Assembly: GCA_024760905.1 (NCBI GenBank)
Contig: CM045733.1
Span: 19,952,501-20,016,500 of the forward strand
Length of the DNA stretch: 64,000 bases
Source: Plotosus lineatus
Taxonomy: Eukaryota > Chordata > Actinopteri > Siluriformes > Plotosidae
Direction of reading: 5' to 3'
Made by a program: the position numbers and the translations under genes. Positions 1 through 10,025 of this stretch are shown in pieces. Numbering within the stretch: position 1 is the stretch's first letter; every line of letters begins with the position of its first letter. A model generated the notes under the pieces. That model saw nothing but the letters and a program-made list of their open reading frames with translations. It was not told the origin of the DNA and searched no databases.

Positions 1-22
1 CGACCAAGCCAAGACCGCGTTT

Positions 23-406
23 GTGATGAGACTGCTCACAGATCAAGCCTCATCCTGGGCGCTAGCGGTTGCCACCCATACCCCGGACTTATGCTCACAC
101 TTCGATCGGTTCATGCTGGAGATGAAGAGAGTCTTCGATCATCTAGGAAAAGGGGAAGAGGCGAGCAGCAGGCAGCTGCGGATCCAGCAAGGCAAATCAG
201 TGTCCGAATATGCTATCAGATTCCGGATCCTCGCCATAGAAAGCGACTGGAACGACCCCGCTCTCAGAGGGACCTTCCTGCAGGGGCTGAACGAGAGGCT
301 GAAGGACAAGCTCGTGGCACAAGATGACACAGCGATGCTTGAAGATCTGATCTTCTTGGCTACAAGGCGGGACAACCGGCTAAGAGAGAGAGAGACAGAT
401 CCCTGA
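23..406 (+). pseudogene. Gypsy gag capsid fragment
   Basis: An open frame of 127 codons resembles the retrotransposon gag capsid domain: a W-A-L-A stretch, then an F-x-x-F-M-L-E-M-K-R-V-F segment, a Q-G-K-S-V-S-E-Y-A-x-x-F motif and F-L-Q-G-L-N-E-R-L-K-D. These are typical of Ty3/Gypsy gag (also the PEG10/RTL family). The first ATG is internal to the domain because the element is cut by the window edge. The frame ends at 404-406, and the zinc knuckle expected after the capsid is not seen before the deletion that joins gag to RNase H. Confidence 0.8.
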
Positions 407-529
407 AAGAGCGGATGAGCCTCGTCTATTCGCCCCCGCGTGCCCCCGTGAGGCCGAACGCTGCCTCACCTCAAACCTCCTCGCATTTCCCCCCCTCACA
501 CACCCTTCAAGCGGTCCCCTAGTGGCAGG

Positions 530-1000
530 CAGAGTTTGACAGTCTGAAGTCAAAATTCGTCAATGCACCCGTACTGATCCATCTGTACCAGTCACTGCAG
601 TTCGTGATGGAGGTGGACTCCTCAGACTCAGGGGTGGGGGCGGTCCTCTCCCAGCACTCCCCGACAGATCAAAAATTATACCCATGCACCTTCTTCTCTC
701 ATCACTTGTCCCCGGCAGAACGGAACTATGACGTGGGGAACCGTGAACTGCTGGCAGTGCTCTTGGCGCTCCAAGAGTGGCGGCACTGGCTGGAAGGGGC
801 AGCCCACCCCTTCATGGTCTGGACAGACCACAAGAATCTGTCCTACCTTCATACGGCCAAGAGGTTGAACTCCCGTCAGGCACGATGGTCCCTCTACCCG
901 AGGCGATTCAATTTTACTGTGACATACTACCCTGGCTCCCAAAACACAAAACCCAATGCTCTCTCCAGGCAGTTCTCCCTGGTGGAAGACATCACCACGG
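530..1000 (+). pseudogene. Gypsy RNase H domain remnant
   Basis: The frame reads the start of Ty3-type RNase [16 protein letters not shown] (catalytic D in V-D-x-S-D), then [18 protein letters not shown] (catalytic E) and [11 protein letters not shown] (catalytic D), then [13 protein letters not shown]. The three acidic positions are present, so this piece is recent enough to be clear. It has no RT palm upstream. The open frame continues to 1170. Confidence 0.88.
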
Positions 1001-1144
1001 AGGCCATCCTGCCCTCCTCCTGCGTACTTGGAGCAGCTCGATGGGAGGTTGAACGCCTAGTTCAGGATGCCCAGCGGTGGGAACCAGAGCCCATCGGGTG
1101 CCCCCCAAGGTCAGTAATATGTTTCCTCACCAGCCAGAACCCCA

Positions 1145-1906
1145 GTGCTCCAGTGGGGTCACTCATCTAAATTGGCCTGCCACCCAGGAGTCCACCAAAC
1201 CCTCTTTCTCCTCCAAAAATACTTCTGGTGGCCAACCATAACAGCCAACACCAGGGAGTTCGTTGGAGCTTGTGCCACCTGTGTCCAGAGCAAGTCCTTC
1301 CATCGTGCACCCTCGGGCCTTCTCCAACCCTTATCCATACCTCATCGCCCCTGGTTGCACATTCCGGTGTACTTCATCATGGGGTTACCACCGTCTGAGA
1401 GCAACACAGTCATTGTGACAGTAGTAGACCGCTTCTCTAAGGCAATCCACTTTGTCACCCTACCCAAACTCCCCTCAGCGATAAAAACAGCTGACCTGCT
1501 GATCATGGAATCCCCCAGGATGTCATTTCGGACCGGGGCCTCAGTTTGTATCTAGAGTTTAGAAAGCATTCTGCAACACCCTGGGAGTCTCTTGCAGTCT
1601 GACCTCCGGCTACCACCCTCAATCGAAAGAGCAGGCGGAGTGAACGAATCAGAGCCTTGAATCCTCCCTGCGCTGTGTTGCCTACCACCTCTCAGCCTCG
1701 TGGTCCACACACACCTCCCGTGGATTGAATACTCACATAATTCCCTGGTCTGTGCCGCCATAGGCATGTTCCCCTTCATGGTGATCAAGCCTCCAGTCTC
1801 ACTCAAAGTGTACCCAGTGTTCCACGTATCCCTGGTCAAGCCAGAGGTGGAAAGCCCCCTCCACGCCCCTACCGACCCCCCCACCATCTCCTCCCTGGCT
1901 GGCTGA
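1145..1906 (+). pseudogene. Gypsy integrase, frameshifted
   Basis: A zinc-binding H-P-G-V-H...C-A-T-C motif is followed by K-S-F-H-R-A-P-S-G-L-L-Q-P-L and by the integrase core segment V-V-D-R-F-S-K-A-I-H-F. The first catalytic aspartate, normally in a V-D-F-I-x-G-L-P context, is replaced: the sequence reads V-Y-F-I-M-G-L-P. The frame breaks near 1515-1555, where the second catalytic Asp region (D-R-G) appears in another frame. Remnants of the C-terminal part (H-N-S-L-V...F-H-V-S-L-V-K-P) continue at 1700-1906. The integrase is dead by substitution and by frameshift. Confidence 0.85.
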
Positions 1907-1909
1907 TGG

Positions 1910-2094
1910 ACATCCGGCATACACGGTAAATCATATCCTCGATGTGCAAAGGTGGGATCAAGGGTTCCAGTACCTGGTGGACTGGGTGGGGTATGGGCCT
2001 GAGGAACGTTTCTGGATCCCTCGTTCCCTAATCCTGGACCCAGACTTGCTGGCTGAGTTCTATCATTGGTTCCCGGACAAGCCTGGTCGGACAC
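1910..2094 (+). pseudogene. Gypsy chromodomain
   Basis: Next to the integrase C-terminus the frame reads a chromodomain: [17 protein letters not shown], then D-P-D-L-L-A-E-F-Y. This domain in Ty3/Gypsy elements guides integration toward particular histone marks. The aromatic W-x-G-Y core and the E-x-x-W-x-P signature are intact. It ends just before the polypurine/TG-rich tract preceding the LTR. Confidence 0.82.
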
Positions 2095-2137
2095 CAGGTG
2101 GCGCCCCTTGGTGTGTGTGTGTGTGTGGGGGGGGTTC

Positions 2138-2563
2138 TGTTATGGTCTGTGCTGTTGGGCGGCTTTTAACTCTCTTTCTCTCTCCTTATGCACTGCAGGC
2201 GCTGGTGAGGGGCGTGGCTGTCACACGCAGGCGGAGTCTGGAGAGCACACCTGATTTCACTCAGCCATCACCAGGCTATAAAGATGAGCGGCGCGGTCCT
2301 CCCAGTGCTAGAAGATTGTCCCTCCAAACGATCCCATTTCCCCGTGATCTCTCTAGCTCCCTGGTTCTCAGCTCCGTGCTCGACCAGCTCCTGCTTTGAT
2401 ATTTTCCCTTAGTGATTTTGATTCTCGGGTTTCCCCTCACCTTTACGGTGATCACAATTCCCCGTACTCTAGTGCCTGCTCTGTGTTCAATAAAGGTCAT
2501 TTGCATCATCATACTTGGTCTCCTGCATCTTTGGGTCCGACTGAAAGCTCCCAGGGTCACACA
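2138..2563 (+). repeat. 3' LTR of the Gypsy element
   Basis: A G8 polypurine run (2127-2134) is followed by TGTTATGG at 2138, a plausible LTR start. A TATA box (TATAAAG, 2277-2283) and a polyadenylation signal (AATAAA, 2489-2494) lie inside in the correct order, and the end is placed at a CACA near 2561-2563. The exact 3' border is inferred because the partner LTR is not in the window. Confidence 0.7.
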
Positions 2564-2734
2564 AATGAATGTTGTGGGGCAACAAACTGAGACTTGAAGG
2601 TCATGCTGATTTCTACTGAATTCTTTATCTAATTCATTAAAGGTGTTGGAAATGAAACATGTTTATTCAATGTCTGATGCTCATAATTTTGACAATTTCA
2701 CCAGCACAAAATTTCGACTGTATGACTACATGCC

Positions 2735-2830
2735 TGAATCAGAATCACAGTACTTTATTGATCCCGGAGAAATACATATATGCATACATATATACATGCA
2801 TATATACATACATACATACATACACAGAGT
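2735..2830 (-). repeat. Short LINE 3' tail plus (CATA)n
   Basis: CTTTATTGATCCCGGAGAAA (2752-2771) matches the reverse complement of the common 3' end of fish L2-type LINEs (GGGATCAATAAAG), which ends in a tetra- or pentanucleotide repeat. Here a variable (CATA)n tract to about 2825 follows. The element is truncated to its tail. Confidence 0.6.
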
Positions 2831-2831
2831 G

Positions 2832-3498
2832 GTTCCAATTATCCAGCACATTCAGGACAAAGCAGGTGCCGGGAAACAAATTTTGCCGATGTATCAGGAC
2901 CTTCTCAAAAATACATGTAAATTAAAATAAAATAAAATCTAGAGGAAATGAATAAAGAAATGGTGTACAATATTGCTTCACAAAAAAAAATAGCAGAAGA
3001 CCAAAAACACCAAGACTATGCTGTCTTATCCTTTTGCTTCTTCAGGTCATACAAAGCTGATGAACTTCCACCAAACTCTGCCATAGCATGGAACGACTCT
3101 CGCTTTCTCGAACCTATCCAACAGTTTCGACCTTATTTTCTATGGTCAACACAAATCTCTTTCTGTTAGATGTATTCTTAGGAGGGGACATGGTGCACAA
3201 TAATTACAGTATTAAATGGAAAGAAGAAGCCACAACACAAAATAACAAACCGGCTTATGCACACACACAATACTCATACAAACAAACATAAACAAACGCC
3301 AGTCTTTTTGTTTTGTCTCAGCTGGATATCACTAGAGAGCAACCGCGTGAAGTTTAAATAGGAAATCTTTCAAGATTTTTGTGATTGTGAATTTTGTGGA
3401 CAAAATGTGCCCAAATAAGGTCCTCATTGTTCGGCATTTTCAAAAAGTGCCATTAAATAAGGCCTGCCACAATGTATCAGATGCTGGATAATTGGAAC
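2832..3498. mobile_element. Candidate MITE with 17-bp inverted ends
   Basis: GTTCCAATTATCCAGCA at 2832-2848 is repeated exactly in inverted orientation at 3482-3498, each next to a TA- or CATA-rich tract. The interior is AT-rich and lacks a convincing ORF. End sequences of this kind (TTATCCAGCA) occur in pogo/Tigger-type elements, but no transposase fragment was found and the outermost bases are not clean, so the class is tentative. Confidence 0.5.
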
Positions 3499-3504
3499 TA
3501 GCCT

Positions 3505-3506
<2 letters not shown>

Positions 3507-3597
<91 letters not shown>
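3507..3597. repeat. (TA)n microsatellite
   Basis: A pure run of about 45 TA units directly abuts the inverted end of the preceding element. Confidence 0.97.
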
Positions 3598-3600
<3 letters not shown>

Positions 3601-4002
3601 ACACACATATGTACAATCATCTGTACATTATCAATATGTTCAAACTTCTGGTTCCTCTCAAGCACAGCACAGTGAATCTGATCAGATTTTCAGATTTACA
3701 GATAGTTTCACTCTTATCCAGTTTATTATAACACTTGAGTCAATTTGTTTCTTATTTTAAACTTTTGGCACAAGTTCAGAAATGTATCAGCACGTGTCAG
3801 CCACACCCCTCTGCCTGAGCCTAGTATTAAGTGTACGTGAGGATAACGTTTAATCATATTTCATACTTATATTTATGATATATCTTACTATAGATTTTAT
3901 TCCATTTTTATTTAGACTTGTTCTTCAATTTCATTTCACTTTCGACTTAGGTCTCCTGATGTTTGCAAAACGAATGTTGGTAAGTTGGGGAGTCTGTATT
4001 TA

Positions 4003-4551
4003 TATTTCATTGACATCTTGTGTTATTTTCGAATGTTTAATTGTTACTACTGTATAAGCATTTATAGCATTGAATATGTATTTATAGATATTATATACAT
4101 ATTGTGGGGCAGTGGTGGTCTAGTGGTATAGGACACTGGATCGCTGATCCTAAGGTTGGGGGTTCGAGTCCTACTCTCCACAAGGTTGTCACTGTCCCCC
4201 CCAGTGCAGCTAACTGGGTTATCAAAGGCGGGCCATGTCTCTCACTGTCTAGGGTGTGAGGCATGTAAAAGAACCATTGCTGACTTTCGTAAAGAGTAGC
4301 TGCAAAGTCGTCAGCGTGTTTCTGTCCCTTGCTAAAAAGGGTTGTGTCAGGAAGGGCATCCGACGTAAAAACCTCTGCCAAATCAAATGTGCGGATCAGA
4401 TGATTCGCTGTGGCAACTCCCGAGTAAAAGGGAAAAGCCGAAAGGAAGACAGACAGACTGATATTATATACATATACATGCACGTATACGTCAGTAGGAG
4501 GGTTGGGGGTGGGTGATCCTACTTCACGGATTTCAAAGTGAGGGATACCTG
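4003..4551 (+). mobile_element. MITE-Q copy, 5' truncated, split by SINE-A
   Basis: The segments 4003-4102 and 4460-4551 align with the 3' half of the other MITE-Q copies: the AATGTTTAATTGTTA block, TATAAGCATTTATAGCATTG, the CGTCAGT...GATCCTACTTC block, and the closing GTGAGGGATACCTG followed by TA. The SINE-A copy at 4103-4459 lies inside it and is therefore younger. Confidence 0.75.
4103..4459 (+). mobile_element. SINE-A copy with RTE-type tail
   Basis: Pol III box A-like TGGTCTAGTGG (4116-4126) and box B GGTTCGAGTCC (4161-4171) mark a tRNA-derived head. A body of about 200 bp follows, then a tail with GGGCATCCGACGTAAAAACC and GATTCGCTGTGGC...GCCGAAAGGA, shared with the RTE LINE at 19104-19785. 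The copy is bounded by a perfect 16-bp TSD, GATATTATATACATAT (4087-4102 and 4460-4475). Confidence 0.93.
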
Positions 4552-4552
4552 T

Positions 4553-4660
4553 AATCCCCCTTATTTCGCGGTTAATGGGGACCAGCCCCCCACCACGAAA
4601 TGCGAAAAACCCACAATGACTTCTGCCACTTCTTCAGGACACCCACCCAGCTATATATTA
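4553..4660. repeat. Fragment with Tigger-like terminal sequence
   Basis: The bases after the MITE-Q end read CCCTTATTTCGCGGTTAATG, then GGGACCAG and a CGAAATGCGAAAAACCC palindromic partner. This resembles terminal sequence of pogo/Tigger elements. No opposite end is visible before the Rex3 fragment. Confidence 0.4.
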
Positions 4661-4676
4661 CATAAAATTTATGTTA

Positions 4677-5565
4677 CCTTACCATAGGTGAGGGTTGGAA
4701 CATAGATCGACTGGTAAATTGAGAGCTTTGCCGTGCGGCTCAGCTCCTTCACCACGATAGACCGGTATAGGCTCTGTTTTACAGCAGAGGCTGCAGTGAT
4801 CCGTCTGTCAATCCCCCGCTCCATCCTTCCGTCACTCGTGAACAAGACCCCAAGATACTTAAACTCCTCGACTTGGAGCAGGATCTCATTCCCGGCCCGG
4901 AGGGTGCATTCCACCCTTGTCCGACTGAGAACCATGGCCTCGGACTTGGAGGTACTGATCTTCATCTTGGCTGCTTCGCACTCGACTGTGAATCGCTCCA
5001 ATGAGAGCTGGAAAGGGACAAAAATTTCTGCAAAAAGCAGAGACGAGATCCGATGACTACCAAACCAGAGCCCATCAACGCCTCGGCCGCGCCTAGAAAT
5101 TGTGTCCATAAAAATTCTGAACAGAATCGGTGACAAAGGACAGCCTTGGTGGACTCCAATTCCCACCGGAAATTAATTCAACCTGTTGTTACCAATACGA
5201 ACCAAACTCTGGCTCCGGCAATACAGCGATAGAAGGCCTGTAGCAACGGGTTCGGAACACCGTACTCCCGGAGCACGCCCCACAAGATTGTTCGAGGGAC
5301 ACGGTTGAAAGCCTTCTCCAAATCCACAAAACACATGTGGACAGATTGGGCAAACTCCCATGCCCCTTCCAAGATCCTGTGGAGCGTATAGAGTTGGTCA
5401 AGAGTTCTATGGCCAGAATCCGAGGTTCGACTATCGATCGGATCCTCCTCTCCAGTACCCCTGCATAGACATTTTCCTTGGTAGGCTGAAGAGTGTGATT
5501 CCACGATAATTGGAACACACCCTCCGGTCCCCCTTCTTAAAAATCGGGACCACCACCCCAGTTTA
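4677..5565 (-). mobile_element. Rex3 (RTE clade) LINE, 3' part of ORF, decayed
   Basis: The minus strand encodes reverse-transcriptase motifs of the RTE clade: G-V-H-Q-G-C-P-L-S-P-I-L-F, then S-L-L-F-A followed by E-I where the catalytic D-D should be, then F-K-Y-L-G-V-L-F-T-S-D-G, ending at L-S-I-Y-Q-S-I-Y-V-P-T-L-T-Y-G. The region CGGTGACAAAGGACAGCC (5127-5144) and the distal GGACCACCACCCC (near 5548-5560) match the conserved sites used to recognise Rex3 in fish. Upstream motifs (F-V-D-L-E-K-A-F) are in a different frame at 5178-5504, and a deletion lies near 5166-5180. The missing Asp pair and frameshifts make it inactive. Confidence 0.88.
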
Positions 5566-5698
5566 TATATGTATATGAGATCCCAGTGAGGTTTAGAAAA
5601 AATAGTTGAAACTGGTTTGGAAATAGAGGAAATGAAATATTTCAGCTGGGGGTCAAGGGGGCCACAGAGCCCCTTTCAGGGTACAGGGGCAGAGAGTG

Positions 5699-6652
5699 CA
5701 GTGTTCATTTTTGCTCAAGAAAGTTATGAGTCCCAGGGACTCGCAGGTTGGGAAAGTATGAGTCCAAATGCAATAGTAATGAGTCCTGTCAAATAACGGA
5801 AAAGATTCGCCCGAAAATGTATAGAACTTCAAATAGATCATTGCCAACACAAAGTTCATTCAATCATTTTATGAAAAGTTTATTAGGTTCACAGATAAAA
5901 ACAAAATCTTGCTTTCCTTCACACTTACTTACATAATTTTTCCGATCCTGCTGTAACTTCGGTATATCCATTGCTAATTTGTGAGCACTGAGATCCGCAT
6001 GTCTCGATAAGGTTGTGTTCTGAAAATTGCGATTTTTAGTCACTTTGTTCATGCCATTAACTTTGTTGTGTTCCGTGCATACACTACAGTACATAAAATC
6101 CTCGTCGTTGTCGTTCTCTACATATCACAACCACGTGTAAAGTTTGAGCCAGTGTTGCTGAAACAATCGCTTTTTTCGTGGATTGTCTTCGCAATTTTCC
6201 TCTTCATCAAAGACATTCTCTTTATCCCTGTTTGAATCTTTGTTCATTGAGAAAAAATTGCTTAATCTATGCTGATTTTCGTCGACTTTGAATACTTTTT
6301 TCGGAGGCATGTTGCACGTTAAACACTCGAGAACTAGCGGAAATGAATGAACACTGGCGAGCAGACGAAATCACGTGAGCAGACGAAATCTCGCGAGAGG
6401 ATCCCGATTCGATATCTCGAAAGCGCAGAAGGCAAAACTCGCACTCGGAAAGGTAAACAAATATGGCGGTATTGTCAAAGCATCGACCGATTTCGCAAGA
6501 TATTTTGGCAAATATTTCTGTTTTGGGACAATGTTACATAAATTGATGAAAAATATTAATGAGTCCGGCGGACGCACATTGGTTTGACACCATGCGTCCC
6601 TACGGATTTTCATGCGTCAGGGACGCAAGGACGCACGCAAACGTGAACACTG
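5699..6652 (-). mobile_element. Internally deleted hAT-type DNA transposon
   Basis: Ends are CAGTGTTCATTTTTGC (5699-5714) and its inverted partner (6637-6652), matching at 14 of 16 positions with a perfect CAGTGTTCA outer block. Flanking octamers AGAGAGTG (5691-5698) and AGAGTGTC (6653-6660) match at 6 of 8 positions, consistent with a decayed 8-bp TSD, the hAT size. The interior holds a zinc-finger exon on the minus strand but no DDE/hATC domain. Confidence 0.8.
5864..6310 (-). pseudogene. hAT transposase N-terminal zinc-finger fragment
   Basis: Two collinear minus-strand frames, 6310-6125 and 6094-5864, are separated by an in-frame stop. The first starts M-P-P-K-K-V-F and is acidic/basic. 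The second contains M-Y-C-S-V-C-T-E-H-N-K, then N-F-Q-N-T-T-L-S-R-H-A-D-L-S-A-H: a C-x2-C...H-x6-H zinc finger of the BED/TTF type found at the N-terminus of hAT transposases and ZNF862-like genes. The catalytic part is deleted. Zinc-finger assignment is by spacing only. Confidence 0.68.
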
Positions 6653-7030
6653 AGAGTGTCATGTAAAAATCATGCAAACAAGTTAATTATTGTTTTGTAA
6701 CATGCATAAACACTAAACAAAACAGTTTAAATAATTTATAAAATACTAAAAGGTAATTTCAGTGGACATAAACACACATAATTCAAGTAGCATAGCCCTA
6801 TGGCTTGTCATTCATGTGTAACATAATTATGAACGAATTTGTAGAATGATCACATAACACATGACATACATCACAACAAACATTTGTGTTCAACTAGTGA
6901 GCATACCTGTTACAAGTTAATATGTTAATAGTATAACACTATAATTCAAAATGTCACAACATTTACTCTGCACTAGTAAACAGTCTTACACTGTACTTAT
7001 TGCATAAATTTATGAAAATAGTGGAATTCC
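6653..7030. other. AT-rich spacer
   Basis: AT-rich DNA between the hAT and the RTE LINE. I see no ORF, RNA gene or recognisable repeat here. Confidence 0.6.
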
Positions 7031-7499
7031 GTCAAATAGCGGTGATCTGGGATCCTGTCCTGGGCATGACGTTAAACTGCATCCACAGCCAGTATAGGAA
7101 TAGCACCTTACCCCAGGTTAAGGCCCGTCGGCTACGGATCAAGTTCCCCTGGTAGAACTGATCCCCATGCTGTCTGTATGGCAGCCTCTCGCTGCTGCCT
7201 AGTGCAAGCCACACACACTGAGATAGGAGAAGGCAACTCTGATTTCAAACCACCTGCTGCCTTGTAGGTTGTGCCCTCTTCGGGCAAAGGCTAAGGAGAA
7301 CGTAACTCTGATTTCAAATCCCTCGCCAACCCGCACCAGCCAAGCATGGCGAGTATGGCAAAAATCCCTGGACCATGACTAGCAAGCATGATCAAAGGCC
7401 CTCAGTCCCCAGCAGCTCTGAAGTCGTCACCTACGGTAGCGGGGGGTCGGATGAAGGGGCAGAGGGTGCTAAGAATCCCTGGGTTCGGACAGGCTGCCA

Positions 7500-8039
7500 T
7501 TGGAAACTAAACATCGGCACATCCAGTACAATCCGCAAACTCTCTCTAAGGATTTGGATGTCAACAATCTTGAAAGAGAACTGGCCAACATAAACTTCGA
7601 CATCATTGGCCTATGCGAAACTAGATGGAAGGGAGAGGGATGCCTGACTCTCAACCAGAGCGGACACAGCATGTACTACAAGGGCGGAAACTGTCAACAA
7701 CGTGGAGTCGGCTTTATTGAACATAAGAACATCGCTGGCAATGTGAAGAACTTCATCGGAGTTTCTGACAGGGTGGCACATATCACCATCAAGATCTATC
7801 AGAAACACCACATGAGCCTAACTGTCGTCTACCTCCCAACCACCAGCCATAGCGACGAGGAGTGCGAAGAGGTTTACGAAACCATAGAACGCCTCTACAC
7901 AGCCACAAAGACCCACTATAACATCATCATGGGTGACTTCAATGCCAAAGTAAGCAATGCCAAGCCGGGAGAGACTTGCGAGGACAGAGACAGAGACCAC
8001 CCAAATCGGATAAACTGTCTAATGAGACCAAGCAGCTGA
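7500..8039 (+). pseudogene. RTE endonuclease (APE) domain, truncated
   Basis: The frame reads N-F-D-I-I-G-L-C-E-T-R-W-K-G (catalytic E in C-E-T-R-W), G-V-G-F-I-E-H-K-N-I-A, V-V-Y-L-P-T-T-S-H-S-D-E-E, then I-I-M-G-D-F-N-A-K-V (catalytic D-x-N). These are APE-type endonuclease motifs, used to nick target DNA for target-primed reverse transcription. The C-terminal S-D-H motif is missing because the frame is joined by deletion directly to the pre-RT region after G-D-F-N-A-K-V. The ATG at 7500 is internal to the domain. Confidence 0.87.
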
Positions 8040-9477
8040 GAGAAAGACGCCGACAAATGAAACGAAGCGGAACACCTAGAGATAACAATGCACTACCTAA
8101 CAGCAGCACAACACCTATTCTGCATGACGAAGTAAGATTAGCCATCAAACGGCTAAAGCGAGGCAAAGTGCCTGGGGAGGACAACATCTCGGCAGGCATG
8201 CTTCAAGACAGCAGAGAACCAGTAATCAAAGAGCTAACCTCGCTCTTCAACAGGTGCATCACCGAAGGGAAGGTTCCTGGAAACTGGAGAAATGCCATAA
8301 TGAGATTACTGAACAAAAAGGGCGACAAGGCGGACATCAAGAACTCTCGATGAATCAGCCTCCTCCCAGTCATCTACAAGACCTTCTCTCAAATCCTCCT
8401 GAGAAGAATGACACTCACTCTCAACCTCCACCAACCAAGAAACAGGCAGGATTTAGATCGGGATACTCCACCATCAATCATATCCAAGTCGTGAGCCAAA
8501 TCCAAGAAAAGGCCAACGAGTACAACATCTCCCTAAGCCTGGCCTTCGTGGACTATGAGAAAGCCTTCAATTCCATTGAATACACACCGATGTTCAATGC
8601 CCTAGTCAATCAAGGAGTAAATAACACCTACATCGACATCATCAGAGACCTCTACAAGGAAGCCACTGCCACCCTCAGGCTCCACAAGGATAGTGGTAAC
8701 ATAAGATTACAGAGAGGAGCTCGCCAAGGAGACAACATCTCTCCAAGACGCTTCACAGCCTGTCTCCAAGATGCAATTATGAGCCAAATCGACTGGAAAG
8801 ACAGTGGACTCAACATTGACGGAGAGTACCTCACACACTTGGAATTCGCCAACGACATCATACTACTTGCCCACACACCACAGCAACTGAAGGAGATGCT
8901 CAATGACATCAACAACACCAGCAAGCCAGTTGGGCTGAACATGCATCTTGGTAAAACCAAAGTGATGTTCAACAAACACGTCACCCCCGCAGTGGTCACA
9001 GTTGACGGTAAGACCATAGAGCAAGTAAACAGCTATGTATACCTCGGCAAGACCATCACGCAAGACGGGGATCTCCTGGCAGAAATCAAGTGTCGGATAA
9101 CTCTCGGATGGGCAGCATTTGGCAAGTTTGAGTCCATCATGAAAGGCAGAAAGGCCAGTATGAGAATCAAGCGGAAGATACATGACGAATATATCCTGCC
9201 GGTCATGACATATGGAAGTGAAACATGGGCTCTCAACAACACAATGAAGGAAACGCTCACAGTGGCACAGAGGAAAATCGAACGCCTCATGCTGAATGTA
9301 AAGGATAGAAAGCCCAACACATGGATCAGAGAGCAAACAGGAGTGAGGGATATCGTGCACACCATCAACAACAGCAAGCACAGATGGTCAGGCCATGTGG
9401 CCCGATTCTCTGACAACCATTGGACAATCAGAGTAACAGAGTGGACGACCCAGAGCTGGAAACGACCACGAGGATGA
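7976..9477 (+). pseudogene. RTE reverse transcriptase, frameshifted, active-site substitution
   Basis: The first part (7976-8353) reads K-R-G-K-V-P-G-E-D-N-I and continues past a TGA at 8351 with S-L-L-P-V-I-Y-K. A frameshift near 8440 moves to the frame ending at 9477: K-Q-A-G-F-R-S-G-Y-S-T, then F-V-D-Y-E-K-A-F-N-S (motif A Asp), G-A-R-Q-G-D-N-I-S-P, then F-A-N-D-I where F-A-D-D is expected, then Y-V-Y-L-G. One of the two catalytic Asp residues of motif C is Asn. The C-terminal part K-H-R-W-S-G-H-V-A-R...R-P-R-G is the usual RTE endpoint, then a stop. Confidence 0.9.
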
Positions 9478-9623
9478 CCAAAAACAAGATGGTGCGACGA
9501 CCTGACTCAATGCCTTGGGCACAACTGGCCAAGCCTCACACGAGATAGAGCCCGCTGGAAGAGGTCCAGGGAGGGGTTCCTCAGCCATGAGTGAAGTCAC
9601 CCTGAATCCTGATACCGATCCTG

Positions 9624-9629
<6 letters not shown>

Positions 9630-9670
<41 letters not shown>
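9630..9670. repeat. (CA)n microsatellite
   Basis: About 20 CA units lie between the RTE tail and a MITE-Q copy. Confidence 0.97.
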
Positions 9671-9673
<3 letters not shown>

Positions 9674-9987
9674 TCCGCTGTTAATTGGGACCAAGATCCC
9701 CCTGTGACCACCGAATTCCACGAAGTAGGATCATCCTCCCCTGACTGACGTATATGTCTACGTACGTGTATATGTGTATATAATATCAATACATATCCAA
9801 TGCTATAAATGCTTATAGTAACAATTAAACATTTAAAAATAATGCATAAGATGTAAATAAAACTTAAATAAACACAAATACAGAGGCATGTGTGCATGCG
9901 CATGCACGCATTCAGATGCTCACCTCACAAAAATGTAACTCGTTTTCATGGGAGATTTTGGGTTTGCAAAGTAGCAAGGGATCCCTG
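9671..9987 (-). mobile_element. MITE-Q copy, reverse orientation, internally deleted
   Basis: It starts inside one end (CTTTCCGCTGTTAATTGGGA) and closes with AGCAAGGGATCCCTG at 9974-9987 followed by TA. The TATAAATGCTTATA and TAATGCATAAGATG blocks are shared with the other copies. The A-rich half, present in longer copies, is deleted after GGTTTGC. Confidence 0.8.
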
Positions 9988-10025
9988 TATATGATATATA
10001 TGTAGATGTACATGATATATACACA

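Larger units (their letters stand above)
1..2563 (+). mobile_element. Internally deleted Ty3/Gypsy chromodomain LTR retrotransposon, 3' part with LTR
   Basis: Going left to right the order is gag capsid fragment, RNase H, integrase zinc finger and core, chromodomain and one LTR, which is the canonical order of chromodomain-bearing Ty3/Gypsy elements of fish. Protease and almost all of the reverse transcriptase are missing between the gag piece and RNase H (join near 500-530). Reading frames change several times downstream. The 5' LTR lies outside the window or is lost. With no protease, no RT palm and a frameshifted integrase, this copy cannot move by itself. Confidence 0.9.
7035..9610 (+). 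mobile_element. RTE-type LINE, near full length but decayed
   Basis: An upstream segment (7035-7490) resembles the 5' region, followed by endonuclease, reverse transcriptase and a short 3' end (E-G-F-L-S-H-E stop near 9595). The tail repeats around CCTGATACCGATCCTGATAT. Domain order and sequence match RTE-clade LINEs. The copy carries an internal deletion at the endonuclease/RT junction near 7975, at least one stop (8351) and a frameshift near 8440. Confidence 0.88.

Noticed and set aside
3424..3731. Open frames of alternating Tyr-Ile around (TA)n
   Set aside because: Pure microsatellite translation on both strands.
4116..4171. Possible functional tRNA gene (boxes A and B intact)
   Set aside because: No cloverleaf acceptor stem or anticodon arm, and the segment is the head of a dispersed SINE with TSDs.
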